From JAVKBW01 sp040222995 (GTDB taxonomy: Bacteria > Pseudomonadota > Alphaproteobacteria > UBA8366 > Aestuariispiraceae), in assembly GCA_040222995.1 (NCBI GenBank), contig JAVKBW010000082.1, positions 186,001 through 250,000 of the forward strand: a DNA stretch of 64,000 nucleotides, given 5' to 3'. Position 1 is the first letter of the stretch. Each line of letters starts with the position of its first letter. This document shows, in pieces, positions 44,627-53,587 of this stretch. Made by a program: the position numbers and the translations under genes. The notes below the pieces were generated by a model, which made no database searches, was not told where the DNA came from, and saw only the letters and a list, made by a program, of their open reading frames with translations.

Positions 44627-45172
44627 CTACTGTATCGTGGATTCCGGCTGTTGTTCTGTTTGCGTATCGAATCTAGAACCGTTTTCAGTAAGTATTATAT
44701 AGATCATAGCCAGAATGATTGCTACGCATGCACCCACGGAAATCTTGGTAAAGATTCCTGCGGTAAGAACAGATTCATTGTTTAGCTCGAACATTTTTCC
44801 TTGTGGTGATTGTGGGAGGGTTCTATCGGCAGACAACGCCCACACCAAACTTACAATCCATGCAATTATGGTCCAACCTGCTGCAAGATTGACCAGAAAT
44901 ATAAACAAAACTTTTCTATGCCATCGTCGGTAGGCGATGACGGTAGGAATAAGATAAATCCACAGCAGAAAAAATGAAACAAGTGCAGCAAACAGCCGAA
45001 TTCCCGTTGATGAATCTGTCATTGTCGGCAGGAAAAACACATAGCCGAAAAGGATCGAATCTGTTGGTGCATTTAGAAGTGTAAAAACTGTAAGCCCAAG
45101 CAGGAAATAACATCCGGCACGAACTAAGCGTAGGTGTCTTGTATCAGTACGTTTTCCTGACTCGTCATACAT
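44627..45172 (-). CDS. Superinfection-immunity-family membrane protein
   Basis: A 181-residue four-helix membrane protein (hydrophobic stretches at about 20-36, 58-79, 88-113, 137-161). The segment NLAAGWTIIAWIVSLVWAL at residues 95-113 matches the conserved core of the superinfection immunity (Imm) family, in which the phage T4 protein blocks DNA injection by related phages. Most chromosomal members have no proven immunity role. The gene is visibly AT-richer than its neighbours and lies beside a VapBC-type pair, suggesting horizontal transfer. Confidence 0.78.
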   Translation of the reverse strand: MYDESGKRTDTRHLRLVRAGCYFLLGLTVFTLLNAPTDSILFGYVFFLPTMTDSSTGIRLFAALVSFFLLWIYLIPTVIAYRRWHRKVLFIFLVNLAAGWTIIAWIVSLVWALSADRTLPQSPQGKMFELNNESVLTAGIFTKISVGACVAIILAMIYIILTENGSRFDTQTEQQPESTIQ

Positions 45173-45364
45173 AATAGACTACACCATACCAAAGGAAAAT
45201 TTCTGGTATGCTAGGCAAATTAAACGGGTCGTTCAACGACGGTTGTATTTACGTTAAGTCTTCTTGGTTCCTGATAAGCTCTTACGAGGGCGCCTGCCGC
45301 ATAGAAGACAGGCCCGGTGAAATCGGTTGCTGAGCATTAAACACTATATCACCCTTAAATAGCA

Positions 45365-45406
45365 TTGACATTTGATGCACATGTTAGTATGTTTGGCGCA
45401 TGTCAA
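45365..45406 (+). promoter_or_regulatory. Promoter and operator candidate for the VapBC-type operon
   Basis: TTGACA at 45365-45370 and TATGTT at 45388-45393 give a 17-base spacer. TTGACAT (45365-45371) is inverted exactly as ATGTCAA (45400-45406), flanking the promoter and including the antitoxin start codon. There is no ribosome site, so the transcript may be leaderless. Confidence 0.55.
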
Positions 45407-45630
45407 AAATGATTCAGATACGCAATGTTCCGGACGGATTGCACCGGCAGTTGAAGGCGCGAGCCGCGTTGCAGGGGATGTCCTTGTCCGATTTCCTGTT
45501 GTCCGAGTTGAGCGATGTGCTGGAAAGACCGACATTGCAGGAAATGAAAAACCGGTTGAGCAAGCGACCCGGCGTTGTGCTTTCGGTATCTCCGGCTGAG
45601 ACCGTGCGCGCGGAGCGGGATAGCCGTTGA
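45400..45630 (+). CDS. Antitoxin of a VapBC/FitAB-type pair (ribbon-helix-helix)
   Basis: A 76-residue FitA/VapB-like antitoxin. The N-terminal MIQIRNVPDGLHRQLKARAA segment is the ribbon-helix-helix used for DNA binding, and the C-terminal tail would wrap the toxin. Its TGA overlaps the toxin start (TTGA), the standard coupling of these pairs. No Shine-Dalgarno is visible before the ATG, and the predicted transcription start coincides with it. An exact inverted repeat spans the promoter. Confidence 0.88.
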   Translation: MSKMIQIRNVPDGLHRQLKARAALQGMSLSDFLLSELSDVLERPTLQEMKNRLSKRPGVVLSVSPAETVRAERDSR

Positions 45631-46019
45631 TCGTTGTCAATGCATCGGCGTTAATCGAGTTGTTGCTTCAAACGCCAGCCGCCAGATCCGTTTCAGATCA
45701 ACTGTTTCGCGATAGGCAAACGCTTCACGCGCCGCATTTGCTGGATGTGGAAGTGGCGCAGGTTATTCGACGCTACGTTCTGTCGGGAGACGTCTCTGAA
45801 CGTGAAGGCTCGGCGGCATTGATCGACCTCGCCGAATTTCCGATTCAACGCTATGCCCATACGGTGCTGCTGAACCGTATCTGGGAATTGAGATCAAACA
45901 TAACAGCCTATGACGCCGCCTACGTGGCGCTCGCAGAAGCACTCGACGCAACACTCGTTACGCTCGACCGAAAACTGGCCGCCAGCGTGGACTCGTTCAT
46001 CAACGTTGTCGCAATTTGA
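45627..46019 (+). CDS. PIN-domain toxin-like protein (VapC), first catalytic Asp replaced by Asn
   Basis: A 130-residue PIN-domain protein. VapC toxins are metal-dependent RNases with four acidic residues. Here Glu42 (LLDVEVAQ), Asp96 (ITAYDAAYVA) and Asp114 (VTLDRKL) are in place, but residue 5 is Asn (MIVVNASAL; codon AAT at 45639) where Asp is usual. Translation begins at TTG overlapping the antitoxin stop. It may be an attenuated or inactive toxin. It is convergent with the demethylase gene 12 bases away. Confidence 0.88.
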   Translation: MIVVNASALIELLLQTPAARSVSDQLFRDRQTLHAPHLLDVEVAQVIRRYVLSGDVSEREGSAALIDLAEFPIQRYAHTVLLNRIWELRSNITAYDAAYVALAEALDATLVTLDRKLAASVDSFINVVAI

Positions 46020-46031
46020 CCCTGAATAGCA

Positions 46032-48455
46032 CTACGCCCTCAACCGCTCGTTCGCAGGATCGAAAGCCGGTTCGGCAAGAACGGTGGCCTTGCGGTTGTT
46101 GCCCAGCATGAGAATGTCGAAAGTGCTGCCGGGTTCGGCATAGTCCGGGTGGACATAGGCGAAGGCGAGGGACTTGCCGCAGCGATGCCCGAAACCGCCT
46201 GATGTGCTGATGCCGATGGTCTTGTCGCCGTCGACCACGGCTTCGCCGCCGATGCTGTCGCTGTTGCCCGGCTCGACCTCGCAGTAAACCAGCTTCTGGG
46301 TAATGCCGTCCTGCTTGCGCTGCATGGTCGCGGCCTTGCCGATGAAATCGTCCTTTTCCAGCCGCACGAAGCGTTCCATGTCAGCCTCGATCATGGTGAT
46401 TTCGTTGGTCAGTTCCGAGCCCCAGCCGCGATAGGCCTTTTCCATCCGCATCGAATTCTGCGCGTAAATGCCGAACAGCACCATGCCGTGCGGTTTGCCG
46501 GCGTCTTTCAGCGCTTTGAACACCGTCGGCATGTCGTCCATGCGGGTGTGCAGTTCCCAGCCCAGCTCGCCGACATAGTTGACCCGAAGCGCGCGCACCG
46601 TGCAGCCGGCGACCGTGATGGTCTGGCTGGACAGCCAGCGGAAGGCTTCGTTCGACAGATCGGCATCGGTGACGGCGGAGAGGATTTCCCGGCTTTTCGG
46701 GCCGACCAGAACGAGGTTGCCGTAGTCCTCGGTGACGTTGGTAACCGTTACGTCCGCACCGTCCTTGTGCTGGTTCAGCCAGTCCTCGTCGCGGCCTTCG
46801 GCCAACGCGCCCGACAGCAGGTAATAGTGATTGTCGGCCAGCTTGGTGATCGTCACTTCGCCTTCGATGACGCCATGATGGTTGAGAAAGTGGGCGAGAC
46901 CGATGCCGCCGACCTTCTTCGGCACCCGGTTCGCCAGCACCCGGTCGAGGAATTTTTCCGAATCCGGTCCCGTTACCTCGAACTTCGCAAAGCTGGACAT
47001 TTCGCCAAGGCCGGCGCGGTCGCGCACGCCCTTGCATTCCTCCGCCACGATGGCGTGGGCGTTGGTGTGGGAATAGCCGGGCTGCTCTTCCTTGCCGTCA
47101 GTGGCGTAATACTTCACACGCTCCCAGCCGGCGGTCGGGCTGAACTGACCGCCGCGTTCCGCCAGAATGTCATGAAGCGAGGTCCTGCGCTGGCCGCGGC
47201 CGGCGGGGCGTTCCTCGCCCGGGACGTGCAGCTTGTACATGTGCTGGTAATCCTCGATGGAGCGTGACCGCACATGATCTTCGGTCGCCCATTTGCCGTA
47301 ACGACGCGGGTCAAGGCCGGCCATGTTGATTTCCGCTTCGCCATGCACCATCCACTGCGCCAGATACTTGCCGCAGCCGGCGCCCTGGGCGATGCCGATG
47401 GACGAGCCGTTGCACATCCAGTAATTTTTCAGCCCGCCTGCCGGGCCGAGCAGCGGGTTTGAATCCGGCGTGTGGGGAATGGCGCCGTGCACGACACGCT
47501 TGATGCCGCTTTCAGCCCAGATCGGCATCCGTTCCAGCGTCCGTTCAATCCACGGATAGATCCGGTCCAGTTCCTCGCCGAACAGTTCGTTTTCTGACTC
47601 CCATTCCGGATAGCCGCCGCGTTCGGCCCAGGCTTCTTCCGCGCCTTCGGTTTCATAGATGCCGATAAGCCCGGCCTTCTGTTCCTGCCGGTAGTAGGCG
47701 TCGGGGTAGGGGTCGCGCATCACCGGCATCTCGATGTCGGAATCGATGAATTCCTTGATCGGCTCGGTCACCAGATAATGGTGCTTCATGTTGCAGATCG
47801 GTACATCCGCCCCGACCCACTGGGCAACCTGGCGGGCATAACAGCCGGCGGCGTTCACCACATGCTCGCAGACGATGTTGCCCTGTTCCGTGATGACTTC
47901 CCATTCGCCGGACGCGGTCGGCTTGATGTCGGTGACGCGGCAGCGGCGGATGATTTCCGCCCCCATGTCGCGCGCGCCCTTGGCCAGCGCGTTGCAGCAG
48001 CCGGCCGGGTCGACATGCCCGTCATCAAGCGTCCACGCGCCCAGCTTGACGCCGGTGACATCGACATGCGGATTGATCTGCTTGATCTCGTCCGGGCCGA
48101 CAAGCTGCATCCGGTAGCCGATCAGTTTCGAAACCCCTTCGACATGCTTGAAGAATTCGACTTCCGCATCGGTCACAGCGAAACGGATGCCGCCGCAACC
48201 GTGCCAGGACACATACTGGCCGGTCATTTCCTCAAGTTTGGGATAAAGGGTGTTGCCGTAGTGGTGGATCTTCGCCATCGAATAGTCGGCGATGAAACTG
48301 GGGCACTGGCCGGCGGCGTGCCAGGTGGAACCGGATGTCAGTTCGCCCTTTTCGATCAGAACGATATCCTTCCAGCCTTCTTCCGCCAGATGGTACAGCA
48401 GGCCCGCGCCCATCATTCCGCCACCGACAATTACAACACGAGCATGACTGCGCAT
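46032..48455 (-). CDS. Dimethylglycine dehydrogenase-type FAD/folate enzyme, second copy
   Basis: An 807-residue paralogue of the gene at 28004. It has the FAD motif VVIVGGGMMGAGLLYHL, the covalent-flavin region GSTWHAAGQ near residues 42-50, and a GcvT-like folate half with GELGWELHT near 635. It lies 72 bases downstream of an MttB-family methyltransferase in the same direction, with a divergent GcvA-like LysR. The genetic context supports the step dimethylglycine to sarcosine (or sarcosine to glycine) after betaine demethylation, though this is inference. It ends convergent with the VapC-like gene. Confidence 0.88.
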   Translation of the reverse strand: MRSHARVVIVGGGMMGAGLLYHLAEEGWKDIVLIEKGELTSGSTWHAAGQCPSFIADYSMAKIHHYGNTLYPKLEEMTGQYVSWHGCGGIRFAVTDAEVEFFKHVEGVSKLIGYRMQLVGPDEIKQINPHVDVTGVKLGAWTLDDGHVDPAGCCNALAKGARDMGAEIIRRCRVTDIKPTASGEWEVITEQGNIVCEHVVNAAGCYARQVAQWVGADVPICNMKHHYLVTEPIKEFIDSDIEMPVMRDPYPDAYYRQEQKAGLIGIYETEGAEEAWAERGGYPEWESENELFGEELDRIYPWIERTLERMPIWAESGIKRVVHGAIPHTPDSNPLLGPAGGLKNYWMCNGSSIGIAQGAGCGKYLAQWMVHGEAEINMAGLDPRRYGKWATEDHVRSRSIEDYQHMYKLHVPGEERPAGRGQRRTSLHDILAERGGQFSPTAGWERVKYYATDGKEEQPGYSHTNAHAIVAEECKGVRDRAGLGEMSSFAKFEVTGPDSEKFLDRVLANRVPKKVGGIGLAHFLNHHGVIEGEVTITKLADNHYYLLSGALAEGRDEDWLNQHKDGADVTVTNVTEDYGNLVLVGPKSREILSAVTDADLSNEAFRWLSSQTITVAGCTVRALRVNYVGELGWELHTRMDDMPTVFKALKDAGKPHGMVLFGIYAQNSMRMEKAYRGWGSELTNEITMIEADMERFVRLEKDDFIGKAATMQRKQDGITQKLVYCEVEPGNSDSIGGEAVVDGDKTIGISTSGGFGHRCGKSLAFAYVHPDYAEPGSTFDILMLGNNRKATVLAEPAFDPANERLRA

Positions 48456-48527
48456 GTTTCTTACCCCTTATTCCGATTTGGCCGCGTGCGGGACATCCTG
48501 TGCAGCGGCCGGTAGTTGAAATACTGT

Positions 48528-50102
48528 TTACCAGTCGCCGTTGCCCGCTGTCATCCGTTCGCGTGGAATTCTGACCGGCCATTTGTCGCGGATCTGCGCA
48601 TCGATATCGTCGGCGATATGCCTTGGATAATGATTGGCCATCAACTTCTTGGTGCGGTCGACGGCCCGTTCGATGATGTCGGGCCGGCCTTTCTCGATCC
48701 ATTCCTTCGGGCTCGTCCGGTCGCCAAGCGCCGGATAGAAGTAGTGCGACTGCATCAGATCGATGGTTTGCTTGCTGCCCAGGTAATGACCCGGCCCGTT
48801 GCGACAGGTATCGGCGATGGTATCCACCGACAGGGTTTCGTCATTGACTTCGATGCCGCGCACCGTGCGCAGCACGCTGCCGACTGCGTCGTTGTCCAGC
48901 ACCATGGTTTCGAAACAGCAGCCCATCAGGCTGGCATGCATGCCGAAGGCTTCATAGACCATGTTGGCCCCGGAATTGCCAACCAGAGCATAGTTGTAGC
49001 CTTTTTCGTATCCGGCCTGGATATCCGGTACTTTCGCATCCGCCATGCCGGCGGTGACACCGCCCGTCAGGTCGTACCACGACGCCATCTGCGCGCAGCC
49101 CGCCATCAGCAGGGCCTGTTCGCCGCTACCGCCGCTCATCGCGCCGGTGCGCAGATCGGACACGAAAGGCCAGGTGCCGAAAATGCAGGGATGCCCCGGT
49201 ACAATCAGATTGGCGTAGACAAGCCCAGCCAGCACTTCCGCAACTTCCTGAGCGATAGCGCCGGCCAGAGCCGCCGGGCTGGTCGCTCCGGCCTGGCCCG
49301 CCGCCAGCAGCAGCACCGGCATGCCGCCGCGCACGGCGATTTCCAGGCAGCGACAGGCGTCTTCAGCGAATTTCATCGGCGGCACGACAAAGCAGTTCGA
49401 CTGCGAGACGAACGGGCGTTCGCGCCATTTCTTCTCGCCGCCGGCGATTACGTGCAGCATTTCCAGCGAGGCTTCCAGTTGTTCCGGCGCGACCCAGCTT
49501 GTGCCGACATGCTTGCTGGTGCCCGATACCGCGACATAGCAGGAATTGAAGTCCATCTCGAACGGGTCCGGCAGGTCGCGGCAGACCACGGTGCGCTGGA
49601 AGAAATGGATGTTGTCGAGCTGGTCCGCCAACCGGGCGAAGTCATACAGGTCCTTGGTGACCGATGGCGGGTATTCGCCGGTCAGCGGATTGACCGTGTG
49701 GACCGCGGCCCCGGCGGTGCCGAAATAGACCTTGCTGCCCCAGGGTTCCATATCGTGCTGCGGGTCCTGAGCGTGCAGAACGAAATGCCGCGCGGCATTG
49801 GCGATCGTGTCCTCGACCAGGGCGCGGGGAAACAGCAGACGACCCTTGTCATCAAGCCTGCCGCCGGCATTCGTCACCAGTTCAACGCAACTGGGTATTG
49901 CATCGGCCAGCCCGACCGTTTCCAGCAGGGTCAGCGCGGCTTCATGGATTTTCAGAACGTCTTCGTCACGCAGCGGCTTGTAACGGCCGCCGTCGAGCCC
50001 GGGTCGAACCGCCCGTGTGTCTTCTGTCAGCGGCGATGAGCGCATTTGCTGGCGGGCCAATCGACCGCCCCGGCGCCGGGCAAGGGATTCCACATTCGAC
50101 AT
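48528..50102 (-). CDS. MttB-family trimethylamine/glycine betaine methyltransferase
   Basis: A 524-residue corrinoid-dependent methyltransferase family protein. The frame is complete with no internal amber codon, so it is the non-pyrrolysine branch. That branch includes enzymes that take a methyl from glycine betaine (MtgB) rather than trimethylamine. Family segments such as TGGVTAGMADAKVPDIQAGYE and HYLGSKQTIDLM are visible. No corrinoid protein or reactivation gene is in the window, so partners lie elsewhere or the enzyme works differently. It is followed by a dimethylglycine-dehydrogenase-like gene and preceded by a divergent LysR. Confidence 0.88.
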   Translation of the reverse strand: MSNVESLARRRGGRLARQQMRSSPLTEDTRAVRPGLDGGRYKPLRDEDVLKIHEAALTLLETVGLADAIPSCVELVTNAGGRLDDKGRLLFPRALVEDTIANAARHFVLHAQDPQHDMEPWGSKVYFGTAGAAVHTVNPLTGEYPPSVTKDLYDFARLADQLDNIHFFQRTVVCRDLPDPFEMDFNSCYVAVSGTSKHVGTSWVAPEQLEASLEMLHVIAGGEKKWRERPFVSQSNCFVVPPMKFAEDACRCLEIAVRGGMPVLLLAAGQAGATSPAALAGAIAQEVAEVLAGLVYANLIVPGHPCIFGTWPFVSDLRTGAMSGGSGEQALLMAGCAQMASWYDLTGGVTAGMADAKVPDIQAGYEKGYNYALVGNSGANMVYEAFGMHASLMGCCFETMVLDNDAVGSVLRTVRGIEVNDETLSVDTIADTCRNGPGHYLGSKQTIDLMQSHYFYPALGDRTSPKEWIEKGRPDIIERAVDRTKKLMANHYPRHIADDIDAQIRDKWPVRIPRERMTAGNGDW

Positions 50103-50177
50103 GGTCTTATACCTTCAAAAAGGCGTTAAGTTATAAAGCGAACAGTGTCTGGCGTTGTGGCTATGCTCAACCTATCA

Positions 50178-50197
50178 ATTCTCACACTTGCATGAAT
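50178..50197. promoter_or_regulatory. LysR operator candidate ATTC-N12-GAAT
   Basis: An imperfectly spaced dyad (ATTC and GAAT, 12 bases apart) in the region between MttB and the LysR gene. It resembles the T-N11-A pattern when trimmed by one base on each side. The match is weak. Confidence 0.3.
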
Positions 50198-50302
50198 ATA
50201 ATTAACCGATCAATGATAGCGTAATCGTTGAGGATACCCGGCTTTCTAAGGGTGCGCTGCAACATGGGAAAAGCCGGTATCGGTTAGGGGAGCTCAACAG
50301 TA

Positions 50303-51187
50303 TTGAAACGCCGCCTGCCATCGCTCAGCGCGTTACGCGCATTTGAGGCCGCGGCCCGCCACCTGAGCTTTCGGGCGGCGGCGGAAGAGCTGTCCGTCAC
50401 CCATTCCGCGATCAGCCATCAGGTCAAGGCGCTGGAGGCGCAACTGGGTGTGATGCTGTTCCGGCGTGGCCCGCAAAGCGTCAACCTGACGGAAGCCGGA
50501 CAGATTTACCTGCCGGTGCTTCGCGACGCCTTCGACCGGATAGCGGAAGGCACCGACCTGATACGGGCCCTGGAAACGCCGCGCGAGCTGACGGTGCAGG
50601 TCTATGTCACCGTCGCGATCAACTGGCTGATCCCCCGGCTGCATTCGTTCCAACGCCGGTATCCGGAAATTCAGGTGCGCATCAGCACGGCCCGGCATTC
50701 CTGGAGTTTCGATCCGGAAGGCGCGGATGTCGGGATCATCCTGTCGGAACCGAGGGAACCGGGGTTGCAATGGACGAAACTGTGCGACTGCTCGATTTTC
50801 CCGATCTGCAGTCCGTCGCTGCTGGCGGCGATGCCGCGGCCGCCGGAACCGGCCGATGTTCTGCAGCACACGCTGATGCGGGTCTACACCGCTGCCGATC
50901 ACTGGGGCGTCTGGTTCAGGCATGCTGGCCTGGAATTGCCGAAAGCCAATTCTCAGCTTTCCTTCGATTCCTACATCCTCGCCTACGAGGCGGCGATGGA
51001 CGGACAGGGAATCGCCATGGTCGTCGCCCCCCTCGGCGCGCCCGATCTGGACGGTCACAAGTTGACCCGTTTCACCGACTGCGAAGCCGTTCTGCCGCAG
51101 TCGTGGCATATGGTCTGCCGGCCCGAAAGGGCCGACCGGCCTGCGGTACGCGCTTTCCGGACGTGGTTGAAGGAACAGACGTCTTAA
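50303..51187 (+). CDS. LysR-family regulator, GcvA-like, divergent to the MttB operon
   Basis: A 294-residue LysR regulator. LSALRAFEAAARHLSFRAAA and LSVTHSAISHQVKALEAQ form the DNA-binding domain (about residues 7-60). It is a paralogue of the LysR next to proWXV (11849). It begins with TTG, since no ATG lies nearby and AGGGGAGC precedes it by about 12 bases. Divergent from the MttB and dimethylglycine-dehydrogenase genes, which it should regulate in response to betaine or a demethylation product. Confidence 0.9.
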   Translation: MKRRLPSLSALRAFEAAARHLSFRAAAEELSVTHSAISHQVKALEAQLGVMLFRRGPQSVNLTEAGQIYLPVLRDAFDRIAEGTDLIRALETPRELTVQVYVTVAINWLIPRLHSFQRRYPEIQVRISTARHSWSFDPEGADVGIILSEPREPGLQWTKLCDCSIFPICSPSLLAAMPRPPEPADVLQHTLMRVYTAADHWGVWFRHAGLELPKANSQLSFDSYILAYEAAMDGQGIAMVVAPLGAPDLDGHKLTRFTDCEAVLPQSWHMVCRPERADRPAVRAFRTWLKEQTS

Positions 51188-51294
51188 CGCATTATTCTGC
51201 GTTGACGACTCGCACTCGCCGGGGGAATAGGCTAGACAATTCGGGCCGGTGCGAATGGTGATCGGTACGGCAGGATCGACTTGGGGACGTTTTG

Positions 51295-53124
51295 ATGGTG
51301 GGTGACGCCACATCCGACAGCAGTGCCGGCAGGCTGTTCATGCGCCGGGTAAAGCATGCCTTTCGCGAGCGCGAGATCATTATCCGGTCGGAAGGCCGGG
51401 TAAGGTATCTGCGGCTGACGACCGTCATGCAGGTTTCCGTCGTATGTCTGATTGCCGCCAATGTTGTCTGGGGTATCGGGGCTGCGGCGTCGTCATGGAC
51501 CATGAACAGGGTTGTTGAGGCCAGAAACGACGAGATCGTTGAAGCGAAACTGGCCTACGAAACCTTGCGACAGGGCCTGATCGGCTATCAGAAGGCGATT
51601 GACGGCGCGGTGGCGTCGCTTGGCGGGGACAGGACCGAAGATCCGGCTTTCGTGCTGCCGGGGAAGATTGACGGCGCGCCGAAAGAGCTGACCGACATCG
51701 CCCATCTGAACGCAACCCTGCTGCAGTCGATCGAAGGGATACAGGACGACCTGGACATGCCGCTGGAAGAACGCGAGCAGGCCATCGCCTCGCGCCGCAT
51801 GTTGCAGGAACGCATTGTCGCCTTGCAGGAAGCACTTGAAGCCAGCCGCATCCGCGAAACCAAGCTCGGCCTTGAAACCCAGGAACTGACGGCGCGGGTC
51901 GAGGCGATTCTGTCGGATCGCCAGCGGGTGATCGGCGAACGCGAAAATCTTGAAGCCCGGACCGGCGATCTGGCGGTCGATCTCGAACTGCAGAAACAAC
52001 TCGTTGCCGAGCTTTCGACGGAAATCGAGAATCTGACCAACCGGTTCGAAGACGCGCGGCAATACGGGCACGATGTTGCGGCGCAGAACGAAGACCTTCA
52101 ACTGACGATCGCGGTTCTGCGCGGAACGCTGGCGACCGAACGGTCCGAACGGTCCGCTATCGAGGCGCGGATCGGCGATGTCGCCGACGCCCTGGCATCG
52201 CGTTTGCCAGGCCATGCGGCAATGGAACGGATCGCGCAATCCGGCTCGGTGCTGATATCGCTGGAAAGCATCACCGGCGACATTACCAGCAGTCTGGATG
52301 ATGCCCGGTATCGTACGGAATCGATGGTCAGCGTCGTCGACGACGTGCTGGAAGGCCTCACGAAAGTCGCCGGCGGCACGGTAGACGAATCCACTGACGA
52401 ATTGCACAAGGTGGCGCAGGCGCGTCTGCTGCTGGCGGATATCGAAAACCTGCATATGACCCAGCAGAAAACGGTCGAAACCCTGCTCGCCGATACCGAT
52501 GCATCCATCAGCGAGGCGGAAAACCTGCTGCAGATGACGAATCTTGAAAAGACGACCCTGGCGCAACTGGCGGGGCTGCCGATGGAAGCGCGGGGCGGTC
52601 CGATGACGACGGAGGACATTTTCAACGGTACATCCAGCGGACTTCAGGCGGATGTCGCCAATCTTGAGGAGAAGGTCGAGCGTCTGGTCGCGCTGCGCGA
52701 GGTCATGGCCTGCATCCCCTGGATATCGCCGGTCGATTTCTACAACATCACCAGCAAGTTCGGAAAACGGCGCGATCCGATTTCCGGCAAGATGGCGCTT
52801 CACAAGGGTCTCGACATGGCCGGTTGGCCGAAGACGCCGATCTACGCGCCGGCGCCGGGCGAAGTTACCTATGCCGGCTGGCACGGCCGCTATGGCCGGA
52901 TGGTCGAGATAGACCATGGCTGCGGCATCAAAACCCGCTTTGCGCATATGCGGTCTATCAGCGTGGAAGTCGGCGAAACGCTGCCTCACCGCACCAAAAT
53001 CGGAACCATCGGGTCGACCGGCAGAAGCACCGGACCCCATGTTCATTACGAAATCCTGATCGCGGACAAACCGGTCGATCCGGCGCCGTTTATCGAGGCC
53101 GGCCGCCATGTTTTCAAAGGCTGA
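51295..53124 (+). CDS. M23-family metallopeptidase with coiled coil (bactofilin partner)
   Basis: A 609-residue membrane-anchored peptidoglycan hydrolase. One N-terminal transmembrane helix (about residues 40-65) is followed by a very long coiled coil (roughly 70-330) rich in Glu, Arg and Leu, and a C-terminal LytM domain. The zinc motifs HxxxD (HKGLD, residue 503) and HxH (HVH, residues 582 and 584) are intact, so it should be active. The bactofilin gene overlaps its end by 17 bases. This pairing shapes cells in other bacteria by localising wall cleavage. Confidence 0.92.
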   Translation: MVGDATSDSSAGRLFMRRVKHAFREREIIIRSEGRVRYLRLTTVMQVSVVCLIAANVVWGIGAAASSWTMNRVVEARNDEIVEAKLAYETLRQGLIGYQKAIDGAVASLGGDRTEDPAFVLPGKIDGAPKELTDIAHLNATLLQSIEGIQDDLDMPLEEREQAIASRRMLQERIVALQEALEASRIRETKLGLETQELTARVEAILSDRQRVIGERENLEARTGDLAVDLELQKQLVAELSTEIENLTNRFEDARQYGHDVAAQNEDLQLTIAVLRGTLATERSERSAIEARIGDVADALASRLPGHAAMERIAQSGSVLISLESITGDITSSLDDARYRTESMVSVVDDVLEGLTKVAGGTVDESTDELHKVAQARLLLADIENLHMTQQKTVETLLADTDASISEAENLLQMTNLEKTTLAQLAGLPMEARGGPMTTEDIFNGTSSGLQADVANLEEKVERLVALREVMACIPWISPVDFYNITSKFGKRRDPISGKMALHKGLDMAGWPKTPIYAPAPGEVTYAGWHGRYGRMVEIDHGCGIKTRFAHMRSISVEVGETLPHRTKIGTIGSTGRSTGPHVHYEILIADKPVDPAPFIEAGRHVFKG

Positions 53125-53557
53125 TACACCGGTGGAAAAGTTATCGCCATCATCGTCCCGTACCAAGGTACCGTCGATTGTCGCGGAAAACCTGCACATC
53201 GTCGGCAACCTGCAATCCGACGGCGATATCCAGGTCGAAGGCATCGTCGATGGCGATATCTCGACGAACAAGCTGACGGTCGGGTCCGGGGCCACGGTCA
53301 ACGGGGCGATAATCGGCGACGAAATAACCATATCCGGCACGGTGAACGGACAGATCACCGCGCGGGCCATTCGCCTGACCCGTACCGCGAAAGTGGTCGG
53401 CGACATCAATCACGACAGCCTGTCGATCGAGGCCGGCGCGTTTGTGCAAGGCCTTTGCAAACGGATCGATCCCGGCAAGAACCCGGCTGGTAAACAGGTG
53501 TCCGGTTTGCCGGAAACGGCAGCGATACCGGGCAAGGTCGTGCCGGTATCGTCTTAG
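53108..53557 (+). CDS. Bactofilin family cytoskeletal protein
   Basis: A 149-residue polymerising protein with the central beta-helix repeats of bactofilins (about residues 25-115), including GNLQSDGDIQVEGIVDGDI and GAIIGDEITISGTVNGQI, and disordered tails. Bactofilin gives rise to filaments that recruit cell-wall enzymes. Its start lies inside the M23 gene (17 bases overlap), so both are translated from one message and probably act together. Confidence 0.93.
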   Translation: MFSKADTPVEKLSPSSSRTKVPSIVAENLHIVGNLQSDGDIQVEGIVDGDISTNKLTVGSGATVNGAIIGDEITISGTVNGQITARAIRLTRTAKVVGDINHDSLSIEAGAFVQGLCKRIDPGKNPAGKQVSGLPETAAIPGKVVPVSS

Positions 53558-53587
53558 GCGCCGGTTCTTCCCCGCGAGGTTGCTTCC

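Noticed and set aside
48528..50102. Pyrrolysine-containing MttB
   Set aside because: The frame is continuous without an in-frame amber codon, so pyrrolysine is not indicated.
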